From an uncultured Draconibacterium sp. (GTDB lineage: Bacteria; Bacteroidota; Bacteroidia; Bacteroidales; Prolixibacteraceae): a stretch of DNA of 64,000 bases. Made by a program: the position numbers and the translations under genes. The stretch is from the NCBI RefSeq assembly GCF_913063105.1, contig NZ_CAJXYQ010000009.1, forward strand, positions 1 to 64,000. The letters run 5' to 3'. How positions within the stretch are numbered: the first letter of the stretch is position 1; each line of letters opens with the position of its first letter. The notes under the pieces are model-generated. The model was not told where the DNA came from. It searched no databases and worked only from the letters and a program-made list of their open reading frames with translations. Positions 6,280 through 14,618 of the stretch are shown piece by piece.

Positions 6280-6378
6280 ATGCTTTCAGAAAAAAAAATA
6301 AAAGACATAGTTGAGACAATTATATGCTCAATTGTTGGAATTTTTATAGTGTTTTTGTTCTTATGGCTTACAAAATAG
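6280..6378 (+). CDS. tiny single-TM ORF 4
   Basis: 32 codons: MLSEKKIKDIVE, then a hydrophobic segment (TIICSIVGIFIVFLFLW) and LTK. It starts 15 bp after ORF 3, preceded by AATTTAATT. Its 3' end overlaps the convergent 100-aa gene by 18 bp. Confidence 0.33.
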   Translation: MLSEKKIKDIVETIICSIVGIFIVFLFLWLTK

Positions 6379-6663
6379 GCTGTTTACACAAGCGCCTATT
6401 CCTGCTATAATTACTGCATATATTAATTTTAATATCCAAGACGGAATATTCATCTTATATATTATCTTTTCCATAAAATTACAATCACCAAGTTCATCCC
6501 AACCCAATAGTTCAAAATCACAATAATACTTGGGGCTTGGATGGGATGATATAAAATCTTCTTTTTCATCTTTTCTTATTATTTGATATTGCTTTTGATT
6601 TTCCATTAAGTTACCTCGCCACACAGGAATAAAATAAGCTCTTATTAGTTTATTATATTTCAT
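6361..6663 (-). CDS. hypothetical tail-anchored membrane protein
   Basis: 100 residues; a start at the internal Met20 (MENQKQYQI) would give 81 and removes an odd basic leader. The soluble part carries CDFELLGWDELGDCNF with two Cys. One TM helix near the C-terminus (about 76-96, LKLIYAVIIAGIGACVNSLF) makes it tail-anchored. Family not recognised. It is the last gene, at the array 5' end, of cassette G and converges on tiny ORF 4. Confidence 0.55.
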   Translation of the reverse strand: MKYNKLIRAYFIPVWRGNLMENQKQYQIIRKDEKEDFISSHPSPKYYCDFELLGWDELGDCNFMEKIIYKMNIPSWILKLIYAVIIAGIGACVNSLFCKP

Positions 6664-6966
6664 TTTGTCTTTATTATTATTTTAACTGAATGATAATTGT
6701 GTTTTTTACAACTCTATTCCAATCCTTATTTCTCATTGCCATCCTTTTTAGTTTTGAACTGAATGATAACTACTGTGTATCATCATTGTTGTTATATCGC
6801 TTATAGCGTTATTTCTTATTGTTGTTATACACCCAAATAGGTGTGGAAAGAACACATATTATGTTATTAATGCTTTTTCGCTTTATTTTAGGGCCGGTAT
6901 ACAATGCTTGTTTGTTTTTGGTGCCTTAAATGTAAACATCTTATGTTTAAAAAGCAAGGCAAAACA
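6664..6966. other. outer boundary region of the cassette array
   Basis: It contains two related boxes, AACTGAATGATAAT (6680-6693) and AACTGAATGATAAC (6757-6770). The second matches the inverse of GTTATCATTC at 5487 and closes cassette G. No complementary right stem is found after it. A frame open from about 6771 has a hydrophobic start but no start codon and is not called. Confidence 0.4.
6757..6790 (-). repeat. left end of a sixth, incomplete attC-like site
   Basis: Reverse complement begins GTTATCATTCAGTTC, matching GTTATCATTCGGTTT right of site 5, as expected for the two ends of one cassette. The bases after GATAAC do not follow the GGTTNN spacer rule and no partner arm is seen, so the site is decayed or the array ends here. 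Confidence 0.35.
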
Positions 6967-6995
6967 AAAAGGCTGCCCTCCGGATACAGCCTTTT
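6967..6995 (-). terminator. rho-independent terminator
   Basis: Stem AAAAGGCTG / CAGCCTTTT, loop of 11 bases, T-runs on both strands (bidirectional). It lies 26 bp past the stop of the minus-strand remnant at 7021. Confidence 0.75.
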
Positions 6996-7020
6996 GTTTT
7001 TATTGTTTTAAGCAGCAGAA

Positions 7021-7116
7021 TCAATCTTCTTCCACCACTTCGTTGTCGGGTTCTTCGCCCGGCCGCGATACAAGGAACTGAAAGCTATTAGGTGGGGTAA
7101 ATAAAATACATTTTGG
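7021..7116 (-). pseudogene. 3' remnant of a truncated gene
   Basis: 31 open codons ending in the acidic tail RPGEEPDNEVVEED-stop, followed by a good terminator. The frame has no ATG and is closed upstream by two adjacent stops (7117-7122). Residues such as PNSFQFLVSRPGEEP look like a real C-terminus. I infer that the 5' part was lost, perhaps when the cassette array joined the conserved uxaB side. The parent family is not recognised. Confidence 0.4.
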
Positions 7117-7349
7117 CTACTAGGGAAAAAACAAAAATACCAAAAAACCGTGTAGGCACACGGAGAATCAGGCTTTTAGTTAAAATTGCGGTGTAAGTGG
7201 TTGCATATCAGTTAACATTGGCTTAACTCAGCAGCGAATCACAAGTCATTTTTATTCATTTTAAATAAGCCCTGTAATTGGCTGAAAACAGGCACTTTTC
7301 GTTATTGGCAAGCCAACTTTTAACCTGTTTTTTGCTAAAAAAGGCATTC

Positions 7350-7365
7350 CCGTTAACGTTAACGG
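7350..7365. promoter_or_regulatory. palindromic operator candidate upstream of uxaB
   Basis: Perfect 16-bp palindrome CCGTTAACGTTAACGG, 16 bp before a -7 box. The CG-centred GTTAACGTTAAC type resembles LacI-family operators, which often control hexuronate genes (inference). Confidence 0.55.
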
Positions 7366-7380
7366 AGAACTTTTTAAATG

Positions 7381-7388
7381 TATATTTG
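7381..7388 (+). promoter_or_regulatory. -7 promoter box for uxaBA
   Basis: TATATTTG fits the Bacteroidota TAnnTTTG box. It overlaps an upstream in-frame ATG at 7378, which argues that translation starts at 7456, not 7378. No clear -33 TTG was found. Confidence 0.45.
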
Positions 7389-7410
7389 CCCACGCAAAAA
7401 AAATAAAACG

Positions 7411-7431
7411 CAATACAACGTAAACGTATTG
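7411..7431. promoter_or_regulatory. inverted repeat in the uxaB leader
   Basis: CAATAC-9 bp-GTATTG around AACGTAAAC. It could be a second regulator half-site or a leader hairpin. Confidence 0.3.
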
Positions 7432-7455
7432 AAGAAAATAGAAAAGGAAGAAAAG

Positions 7456-8955
7456 ATGAAGAAATTAAATCGAACGAATGCAACTGAAACCGTAAAATAT
7501 CCAACAAGGATACTTCAGTTTGGAGAAGGAAACTTTTTACGCGCCTTTACCGATTGGATCGTAAATAAAATGAACAAAGAAACCGGGTTTAACTCGGGAA
7601 TAGATGTGGTACAGCCGCTGGCAAATGGGATGATTGAACTGCTGAACGACCAGGACGGACTTTTTCATGTGTACCTGAAAGGAATTAAAAACGGGAAGCC
7701 TGTAACGGAGTTTACGCTGGTTGACTGTATTAACAAAGGCATAAACCCTTACAGCGATTTCGAATCGTATAAAGCGAGTATTTTAAACCCCGATTTGCGT
7801 TTTGTGTTTTCGAATACTACTGAAGCCGGTATTAGTTGGGAAGAAAACGATACCCTGGATATGGCTCCGCAGAACTCGTTTCCGGCAAAAGTAGCAGCAA
7901 TGTTGCACATGCGTTACAAGGCATTTAACGGCGATACCTCAAAAGGATTAATCTTTTTTGCCTGCGAGCTGATTGACCGTAACGGAGAAATGCTGAAAAA
8001 ACTTGTGCTTCAGCATGCCGAAAAATGGCAGTTGGGCAACGATTTTATCACCTGGGTTAACACAGCCTGCTGTTTCTGCAGTACTTTGGTTGACCGTATT
8101 GTGCCGGGCTTCCCGCGCGACGAGATAAAAGAAATTCAAGAGGAACTGGGCTACGAAGATAACCTGGTTGTTGTGGGCGAATATTTCCACCTGTGGGTAA
8201 TTGAGGCTCCCGAATGGGTACAGGATGAATTTCCTGCAGCACAAGCGGGCCTCGACGTGAAATTTGTAAAAGACATGACCCGTTTTCGTGAACAAAAGGT
8301 GCAGGTGCTTAACGGGTGCCACACCGGAAGTTATGCCGTTTCGTACCTGAGCGGTATTGAAACCGTGCGCGACGCCTACGAAAACCTCGAGGTGGGTAAT
8401 TTTATGAAAGAACTGGTTTACGACGAAGTTTTGCCCGTTTTAGATGGTACCGAAAAAGAACTCAAGAAATTTGCCAATAAAATTCTGGAACGTTTTGCCA
8501 ACCCCTTTATTCGTCACCAGTGGCAAAGTATTGCGCTCAACGCCATGTCGAAATGGGAAACACGTAACTTACCATCGTTAATCAACTTTAACGAAAAGCA
8601 TGGTATGTTGCCACAAAAACTGGTATTCTCGCTGGCTGCAATGATTGCGTATTTTAAAGGAGAAGCAAACGGCGAAATATATAATGTGCAAGACGACCAG
8701 TGGATTGTTGATTTCTACAAACAAGCTTGGGCCGAATGCGATGGCCGCCCAATTTCAATTTATAACTTGTGTGAAAAAGTACTGGGCCTCGATAAGGTGT
8801 GGAAACAAAACCTGAATGAAATTCCGAACCTTACCATTACCGTTAGTCATTACCTGTTTTTAATTACCCAGGTTGGTATGAAAAGAGCAGTAAAAGCTGT
8901 ACTTAGCGAAGATAACCCGCTGATGCAGATTACCATTGATAAGATGAGCAATTAA
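7456..8955 (+). CDS. uxaB: tagaturonate reductase (altronate oxidoreductase)
   Basis: 499 residues from the ATG at 7456; the frame runs 26 codons further up, but that part is Lys-rich and overlaps the -7 box. The enzyme interconverts D-tagaturonate and D-altronate with NADH in galacturonate (pectin) breakdown, in the cytoplasm. It is a long-chain mannitol-dehydrogenase-family protein: N-terminal Rossmann segment ILQFGEGNFLRAFTDWIV, FSNTTEAGISW, the central VVGEYFHLWVIEAP and VLNGCHTGSYAVSYLSG with the catalytic Lys/His region, then an all-helical C-terminal domain. Length is normal for UxaB. uxaA follows 98 bp later. uxaC and the KDG kinase/aldolase genes are not in the window. Confidence 0.93.
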   Translation: MKKLNRTNATETVKYPTRILQFGEGNFLRAFTDWIVNKMNKETGFNSGIDVVQPLANGMIELLNDQDGLFHVYLKGIKNGKPVTEFTLVDCINKGINPYSDFESYKASILNPDLRFVFSNTTEAGISWEENDTLDMAPQNSFPAKVAAMLHMRYKAFNGDTSKGLIFFACELIDRNGEMLKKLVLQHAEKWQLGNDFITWVNTACCFCSTLVDRIVPGFPRDEIKEIQEELGYEDNLVVVGEYFHLWVIEAPEWVQDEFPAAQAGLDVKFVKDMTRFREQKVQVLNGCHTGSYAVSYLSGIETVRDAYENLEVGNFMKELVYDEVLPVLDGTEKELKKFANKILERFANPFIRHQWQSIALNAMSKWETRNLPSLINFNEKHGMLPQKLVFSLAAMIAYFKGEANGEIYNVQDDQWIVDFYKQAWAECDGRPISIYNLCEKVLGLDKVWKQNLNEIPNLTITVSHYLFLITQVGMKRAVKAVLSEDNPLMQITIDKMSN

Positions 8956-8963
8956 ACGAATAC

Positions 8964-9037
8964 TTTCTCGCAGATTACGCGGATTTCGCCAGGATTAATT
9001 GTTTAAAATCTGTGTAATCTGCGCCATATGCGAGAAA
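8964..9037. repeat. inverted repeat between uxaB and uxaA
   Basis: Left arm TTTCTCGCAGATTACGCGGA (8964-8983) and the reverse complement of the right arm (9006-9037, TTTCTCGCATATGGCGCAGA then TTACACAGATTT) share TTTCTCGCA and CGCAGATTACxCxGATTT, with a 9-base interruption in the right arm. CGCAGATTACGC-type words occur as dispersed intergenic repeats in Bacteroidota (from memory). Confidence 0.6.
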
Positions 9038-9053
9038 TTTATAAAGAACAGAA

Positions 9054-10541
9054 ATGGCAGACTACATAAAAATAAATCCGAACGACAATGTGATAATCGC
9101 GCTGAAAGATTTTCGGGCCGGTGAGACGCTGACCGTCGACGGAACGCAGTTAACAATTGCCGGCGATGTGCCAAAAGGACATAAAATAGCACTATCCGCT
9201 ATTGCTCCCGATGCGGACATAATAAAGTATGGCGCACCCATAGGACATGCCACTACCGCGATTGAAGCCGGCGAACACATACATGTTCAAAACCTGAAAA
9301 CCAATCTTTCAGGAACTATCAACTATTCGTTCAACCAAAAATTGAACGAGCTGAAAATTGCGCAACGCGAGCTCACGTTTCAGGGGTATAAGCGGGCGAA
9401 TGGCAAAGTGGGTATTCGTAACGAGTTGTGGATTGTTCCAACAGTGGGATGTGTGAATGGCCAGGCACAACAAATAATTGATTTGTTTAAACAGGAAGTA
9501 AACCCCAACGATATTGATGGGGTAGAGGTGTTTAAACACAGCTACGGTTGTTCGCAATTGGGCGACGACCATACCAATACCCAGAAGGCGCTGGCCGACG
9601 TAATTAATCATCCGAATTCCGGAGGTGTTTTTGTGCTGGGCTTAGGTTGCGAAAACAACCAGATTGACCAACTTAAAACCTTTATTGGCGATTTCGATGA
9701 AAGCCGTGTGCGCTTTTTAGCTGCCCAGGATGTGGAGGATGAAGTGGAAACCGGTCTTGAGATTGTAAAAGAAATTTACGAGGTAATGCACACCGATAAG
9801 CGCGAGCCAGTTCCACTCTCGGAACTAAATATAGGCTTAAAATGTGGTGGCTCCGATGGGTTTTCCGGAATAACTGCAAATCCCCTGGTGGGGGCCTTTT
9901 CCGATTTTCTGGTGGCGCAGGGCGGAACAACCATACTTACCGAAGTGCCTGAAATGTTTGGTGCCGAAACCCTGTTGATGGAGCGCGCGCAAAATAAAGC
10001 GGTATTTGATAAAACGGTAAGCTTAATTAACGATTTTAAAGATTATTACCTGCAACACAAGCTTCCGGTATACGAAAATCCTTCGCCTGGCAATAAAAAA
10101 GGAGGTATCTCAACACTCGAGGATAAGTCGCTGGGATGCACTCAAAAAGGAGGCATGGCCACCGTAGTTGATGTGTTAAAATATGCTGAACCCATAAAAA
10201 CAAAGGGCTTAAACCTGCTTTCGGCTCCCGGCAACGATTTGGTGGCTGCATCGGCCCTGGGATTTAGTGGCTGTCAGATGGTACTGTTTACCACTGGCCG
10301 CGGAACACCTTTTGGCAGTTTTGTTCCTACCATGAAAATTTCTACCAATTCGGATTTGTACCACAAAAAGAAAAACTGGATTGACTTTAATGCCGGTACC
10401 CTGTTGGAAGGAAAAAGCATGGAGCAACTTCTTGAAGATTTCGTACAGTTTGTAATTGAAATAGCAAGCGGCAAACAACTTAATCACGAAAAAACTGGTT
10501 TTAAGGAAATCGCCATTTTTAAAACCGGCGTAACACTATAG
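9054..10541 (+). CDS. uxaA: altronate dehydratase
   Basis: 495 residues, normal length for UxaA. It dehydrates D-altronate to 2-keto-3-deoxygluconate, the step after UxaB. An N-terminal SAF domain (about 1-75, VPKGHKIALSAI and YGAPIGHAT) is joined to the catalytic D-galactarate/altronate hydrolase domain (about 100-495), with GYKRANGKVGIRNELWIVPT, CSQLGDDH, LKCGGSDGFSGITANPLVG and LGCTQKGGMATVVDVL. The family uses Fe2+/Mn2+. It is followed by a strong terminator, so uxaBA form a two-gene unit, presumably under the palindrome at 7350. Confidence 0.95.
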   Translation: MADYIKINPNDNVIIALKDFRAGETLTVDGTQLTIAGDVPKGHKIALSAIAPDADIIKYGAPIGHATTAIEAGEHIHVQNLKTNLSGTINYSFNQKLNELKIAQRELTFQGYKRANGKVGIRNELWIVPTVGCVNGQAQQIIDLFKQEVNPNDIDGVEVFKHSYGCSQLGDDHTNTQKALADVINHPNSGGVFVLGLGCENNQIDQLKTFIGDFDESRVRFLAAQDVEDEVETGLEIVKEIYEVMHTDKREPVPLSELNIGLKCGGSDGFSGITANPLVGAFSDFLVAQGGTTILTEVPEMFGAETLLMERAQNKAVFDKTVSLINDFKDYYLQHKLPVYENPSPGNKKGGISTLEDKSLGCTQKGGMATVVDVLKYAEPIKTKGLNLLSAPGNDLVAASALGFSGCQMVLFTTGRGTPFGSFVPTMKISTNSDLYHKKKNWIDFNAGTLLEGKSMEQLLEDFVQFVIEIASGKQLNHEKTGFKEIAIFKTGVTL

Positions 10542-10572
10542 TTTTCAAATAGAATGTATTTTTTTAGTAGTT

Positions 10573-10604
10573 CCCTGCAGCCTTTGGTTGCGGGGATTTT
10601 TTTT
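10573..10604 (+). terminator. rho-independent terminator after uxaA
   Basis: 10-bp stem CCCTGCAGCC / GGTTGCGGGG with two G·T pairs, loop TTT, then a T8 run. Confidence 0.8.
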
Positions 10605-10670
10605 GGATAGCCCCAAAATCTGTGTTGTTTTGTCCCCTTGTTCTTCAATGCTTAATTGAACCGCCAAAAA

Positions 10671-10711
10671 ACTTTTTTCGCTGAAATGAATGTTGCAAAT
10701 GCGAAAAAAGT
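10671..10711. promoter_or_regulatory. perfect 11-bp inverted repeat upstream of hppA
   Basis: ACTTTTTTCGC, 19 bp, GCGAAAAAAGT. It lies between the uxaA terminator and the hppA promoter candidate, ~255 bp before the start. The arms end in A/T runs, so it could be a weak terminator-like hairpin or a protein site. Confidence 0.4.
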
Positions 10712-10850
10712 CAACGTTTCCGAAAAAGCAATCTAAAACTCTGAATATCTTAATCTGTAAGGCTTCGGACAGATGTTTCTTTCAGTGTTAAAAAATTTTC
10801 AACCTGTTATCAAATACCCATACTAAAATTTCTCATTTCGCATATAAATT

Positions 10851-10858
10851 TATCTTTG
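10851..10858 (+). promoter_or_regulatory. -7 promoter box candidate for hppA
   Basis: TATCTTTG fits TAnnTTTG, ~115 bp before the start. No convincing -33 element. Confidence 0.35.
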
Positions 10859-10965
10859 TCTACTGCAAAATATTTTTTTGTAAAACCAAGCTGGGAAACC
10901 AAAGAAGAAACAATTTCAATTTAATACTAAACCGTAGCCAGAAGCTACAATAAAATTTTCATCTT

Positions 10966-13293
10966 ATGAGCAACATTTTTTTAATTGTGCCTATAGCCTC
11001 GCTGTTGGCTTTGGCATTTGCCTGGATTTTCTTCAAATCGCTGATGAAGAATTCAGAAGGTACTGACCGCATGAAAGAAATTGCACAATACGTTCGCGAC
11101 GGTGCAATGGCTTATTTAAAGCGTCAGTATAAAGTAGTGGGAATTGTATTTATAGTACTTTTCATCCTGCTTACCATTATGGCGTATTTTGGTGTTCAAA
11201 ATCCATTTGTTCCTATTGCATTCTTAACCGGTGGTTTCTTCTCCGGACTTTGCGGTTTCCTTGGAATGAAAACTGCAACTTTTGCATCAGCAAGAACTGC
11301 ACACGGAGCTTCACAATCTTTAAATAAAGGTTTGCAAGTGGCTTTCCGTAGTGGCGCTGTTATGGGATTAATTGTTGTGGGTTTTGCATTGTTAGATATT
11401 GCAGCCTGGTATTTGTTTTTAAGCGAAGTAGTATTTACTCCTGCACACCTGGCCAATGGCCTTGAGTTTTTAGGTTTGCATTTTGTACACGGAAGTGCTG
11501 ATTACGTCGCCAACGGTGTAATTACCGAAGCCGGACAAAAAGTTAAACTGGTAGAGATTACAGTAACGATGTTAACTTTCGGAATGGGTGCGTCAACACA
11601 AGCCTTGTTTGCACGTGTTGGTGGTGGTATTTACACCAAAGCAGCCGATGTTGGTGCCGACCTTGTTGGTAAAGTTGAAGCCGGTATTCCTGAAGACGAT
11701 CCGCGTAACCCTGCTACAATTGCCGACAATGTTGGCGATAACGTAGGTGATGTTGCCGGTATGGGCGCCGACCTTTACGAATCGTATGCCGGTTCTATTT
11801 TGGCAACCGCTGCGCTTGGTGCAGCGCTTCCCGCAATTGTGCTGAAAGATACGGGTATCGACCCAATTAAAGCAGTAACTGCTCCAATGATTGTGGCGGC
11901 AATAGGTATTTTGCTTTCAATTATTGGTATTTATATGGTTCGTACAAAAGAATCGGCTACTCAGAAAAACTTATTAAATGCCTTGCTTATCGGAACGGGT
12001 GGTAGCTCGGTTCTTATTCTTTTGGCACTGGTAGGTTTAGCATTTTTAGGTTGGATTACCTGGGGTGTTTTCTGGGCTGTTGTTATTGGTTTGGCTGCTG
12101 GTGTAATTATTGGTCAGGCAACCGAATATTATACTTCTGACGAATACAAGCCAACAAAAGGTATTGCCGAGCAGGCACAACAAGGTCCTGCAACCACCAT
12201 AATCGATGGTATTGCTGTTGGTATGAATTCAACATGGATTCCGGTTGTAACCATCGTGCTCGGAATTATGGGTTCGTTTTGGGCCGCGGGTGGTGCCGAA
12301 CACTTTGCCATGGGGGTTTACGGAATTGGTTTTGCTGCTGTAGGTATGCTTTCAACTCTTGGAATTACCCTGGCAACTGATGCTTTTGGTCCGATTGCCG
12401 ATAACGCAGGTGGTAACGCCGAAATGGCAGAATTAGATCCTGAGGTTCGTGAACGTACTGATGCATTGGATATGTTGGGTAATACAACTGCTGCAACCGG
12501 TAAAGGTTTTGCAATTGGTTCGGCCGCACTTACTGCCATGGCACTTATTTCGGCTTATATGGAAGAAGTTCGTTTGTGGTTTGGTAAAATTGCCAAAGCT
12601 GGCGAAGGTTTTGTTACCAAAGGAGAATATGTGTTCTATAACGATGTTGCACCTGCAGTGGAAGAAGGAGTAAAAGTAATTAAGATTTCTGCTGCTTCTG
12701 TAAAAGATTTCTCTGCAGCTTACGATATTACGCTTTTTAATCCATTGTTCCTGGGTGGTTTATTCCTGGGCTCGATGATGGCCTTCTTGTTTAGTGCAAT
12801 GACAATGAAAGCTGTTGGCCGTGCTGCCGGTGCAATGGTTGAAGAAGTACGTCGTCAGTTCCGCGAAATAAAAGGAATTTTGGAAGGTACTGCTACTCCT
12901 GAATATGCTAAATGTGTGGAGATTTCAACACGTGGCGCGCAGAAAGAAATGTTGGTTCCGTCGTTGGTGGCTATAATTGTGCCAATTATTGTTGGAGCAA
13001 GCATGGGAGTTGCCGGTGTAATTGGTTTGTTGGCCGGTGGTTTAACAGCAGGTTTTACATTGGCAGTATTTATGAATAACGCAGGTGGTGCCTGGGATAA
13101 CGCCAAAAAATTCATCGAAAAAGGAAACTTCGGTGGAAAAGGTAGCGAAGCACACCACGCTGGTGTTGTTGGCGATACTGTTGGCGATCCTTTTAAAGAT
13201 ACTTCAGGTCCTTCGTTAAATATTCTGATTAAATTAATGACAATGGTATCGGTTGTAATGGCCGGTTTAACAGTAACACTGAGTTTGCTGTAA
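10966..13293 (+). CDS. hppA: K+-dependent membrane-bound ion-pumping pyrophosphatase
   Basis: 775 residues with about 16 TM helices. It hydrolyses cytoplasmic PPi and pumps H+ and/or Na+ out. The active-site signature [20 protein letters not shown] (starting near residue 228) and [21 protein letters not shown] are intact, as are the second Asp cluster ([21 protein letters not shown]) and C-terminal [37 protein letters not shown] carries Ala where K+-independent enzymes have Lys, which marks the K+-dependent class. Characterised Bacteroides members of this class pump Na+ and H+ (established knowledge); the ion here is inferred. An insert of ~60 residues ([15 protein letters not shown]... to YDIT) between TM helices is usual in Bacteroidota. 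Confidence 0.95.
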   Translation: MSNIFLIVPIASLLALAFAWIFFKSLMKNSEGTDRMKEIAQYVRDGAMAYLKRQYKVVGIVFIVLFILLTIMAYFGVQNPFVPIAFLTGGFFSGLCGFLGMKTATFASARTAHGASQSLNKGLQVAFRSGAVMGLIVVGFALLDIAAWYLFLSEVVFTPAHLANGLEFLGLHFVHGSADYVANGVITEAGQKVKLVEITVTMLTFGMGASTQALFARVGGGIYTKAADVGADLVGKVEAGIPEDDPRNPATIADNVGDNVGDVAGMGADLYESYAGSILATAALGAALPAIVLKDTGIDPIKAVTAPMIVAAIGILLSIIGIYMVRTKESATQKNLLNALLIGTGGSSVLILLALVGLAFLGWITWGVFWAVVIGLAAGVIIGQATEYYTSDEYKPTKGIAEQAQQGPATTIIDGIAVGMNSTWIPVVTIVLGIMGSFWAAGGAEHFAMGVYGIGFAAVGMLSTLGITLATDAFGPIADNAGGNAEMAELDPEVRERTDALDMLGNTTAATGKGFAIGSAALTAMALISAYMEEVRLWFGKIAKAGEGFVTKGEYVFYNDVAPAVEEGVKVIKISAASVKDFSAAYDITLFNPLFLGGLFLGSMMAFLFSAMTMKAVGRAAGAMVEEVRRQFREIKGILEGTATPEYAKCVEISTRGAQKEMLVPSLVAIIVPIIVGASMGVAGVIGLLAGGLTAGFTLAVFMNNAGGAWDNAKKFIEKGNFGGKGSEAHHAGVVGDTVGDPFKDTSGPSLNILIKLMTMVSVVMAGLTVTLSLL

Positions 13294-13343
13294 ATCCACC
13301 CCTCTGTCCCTTATGGGGGATGCAGATAAAATATTCTGAAAAG

Positions 13344-13373
13344 ACCATCTGTCGGAAGGCAGGTGGTTTTTTT
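13344..13373 (+). terminator. rho-independent terminator after hppA
   Basis: 8-bp stem ACCATCTG / CAGGTGGT, loop TCGGAAGG, then T7. Confidence 0.75.
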
Positions 13374-13547
13374 ATGCCTTGCTTTAAGCTGCGCCCGCTA
13401 AATGGCAAAAGGGGTAAGCACTTACTATAATTCCTGTTAATTCTCTATGGCTGATAAACAAAATTTAACTTGCAGGATGAACAAATCGTTTGTAATTTGA
13501 GTTACTCTTTTTAAAACGTAGAATACTAATCAAAAAAAAATAACACC

Positions 13548-14561
13548 ATGGCAAATCTTTCAACAACCTACATGGGTATCGAGTTAAAAAATCCACTCAT
13601 CCTTGGAGCAAGCAACTTAGTAACAAAACCCGATGTAATAAAACAAATTGAGGAGGCAGGAATTGGCGCAATTGTTTATCGTTCGCTTTTTGAAGAGCAA
13701 ATACAGCTCGAGAACCTGCAAATGGATGAAGAATTAAGTGAGTATGAAAACCGTAATGCGGAAATGACCAACTTGTTTCCCGGTTTGGAACACGCAGGAC
13801 CTAAAGAACATTTGTACAATGTAGCGAAAATGGTTAAAAGTGTTGATGTACCGGTGTTTGCGAGCTTAAATGCCATTTACGAACCAACCTGGATAGAATA
13901 TGCCCAGGAGCTGGAAAAAACCGGTGTGGCAGGACTGGAAATCAACCTTTACGCTGTACCCGGTTATTTCGAGGTTACCGGCGAGTCGATAGAACAGAAA
14001 CAGGTTGAAATTGTAAAAGCAATAAAACAGGTCGTTAAGATTCCGGTAAGTGTAAAAATTAGTTTGTTTTACACCAATCCCTTAAACTTTATTAAAAAAG
14101 TTGATGAAGCCGGTGCCGATGGTTATGTGCTGTTTAACCGATTCTTTCAGCCCGAAATTGACATCGAAAAAGAAGAATACTTTTATCCGTGGGAATTAAG
14201 CAACCCGAAAGACCACATGGTTGGCCTGCGTTACGCCGGTTTGTTACACGGAAATGTTGACGGTAGCGTTTGTGTTAGCCGTGGTATTTACGATGCCAAT
14301 GATGTTATAAAAATGATTTTGGCCGGAGCAGATGTGGTGCAAATGGTAAGTACTGTTTACCGTAATTCACCATCGGTAATTTCTGATATCTTGATGGATA
14401 TTAACCGTTGGATGGATGATAAAGGCTACAAGTCGTTGGATGATTTCAGAGGAAAGCTTTCACGCAAAAACATGAAAGATCCTTTTGCTTATCAACGTGC
14501 ACAATATGTTGATATTTTAATGAAATCAGAAGATATCTTTAAAAAGTACCCGATGGTATAA
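13548..14561 (+). CDS. dihydroorotate dehydrogenase-like FMN protein
   Basis: 337 residues with the class 1 dihydroorotate dehydrogenase TIM-barrel fold: LSTTYMGIELKNPLILGAS at the N-terminus, VPVFASLNAIY, VAGLEINLYAVPG, IPVSVKISLFYTNP with the FMN-contacting Lys, and VCVSRGIYDANDVIKMILAGADVVQMVST for phosphate binding. The Asn-rich active loop of true PyrD (NxSCPN) is replaced by NLYAVPG, so orotate synthesis is doubtful. Such DHOD-like proteins are common in Bacteroidota and of unclear substrate. Single transcription unit between two terminators. Confidence 0.85.
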   Translation: MANLSTTYMGIELKNPLILGASNLVTKPDVIKQIEEAGIGAIVYRSLFEEQIQLENLQMDEELSEYENRNAEMTNLFPGLEHAGPKEHLYNVAKMVKSVDVPVFASLNAIYEPTWIEYAQELEKTGVAGLEINLYAVPGYFEVTGESIEQKQVEIVKAIKQVVKIPVSVKISLFYTNPLNFIKKVDEAGADGYVLFNRFFQPEIDIEKEEYFYPWELSNPKDHMVGLRYAGLLHGNVDGSVCVSRGIYDANDVIKMILAGADVVQMVSTVYRNSPSVISDILMDINRWMDDKGYKSLDDFRGKLSRKNMKDPFAYQRAQYVDILMKSEDIFKKYPMV

Positions 14562-14586
14562 GGAGGAGAATTTCTTAAAACATATA

Positions 14587-14618
14587 AAAAACAGGAACCA
14601 GTCGGTTCCTGTTTTTTT
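14587..14618 (+). terminator. rho-independent terminator (shared sequence type)
   Basis: AAAAAACAGGAACC / GGTTCCTGTTTTTTT, loop AGTC. The same hairpin recurs after both giant T9SS genes (22005, 29806). Confidence 0.9.

Noticed and set aside
6771-7080. Frame with a hydrophobic beginning (IIIVVISLIALFLIVV)
   Set aside because: No start codon, runs through the terminator at 6967 and ends in low-complexity Ser/Thr; possibly a remnant, but not supportable.
7256-7507. 83-codon minus-strand frame upstream of uxaB
   Set aside because: It covers the operator, promoter and start of uxaB; Phe/Ser-rich antisense shadow.
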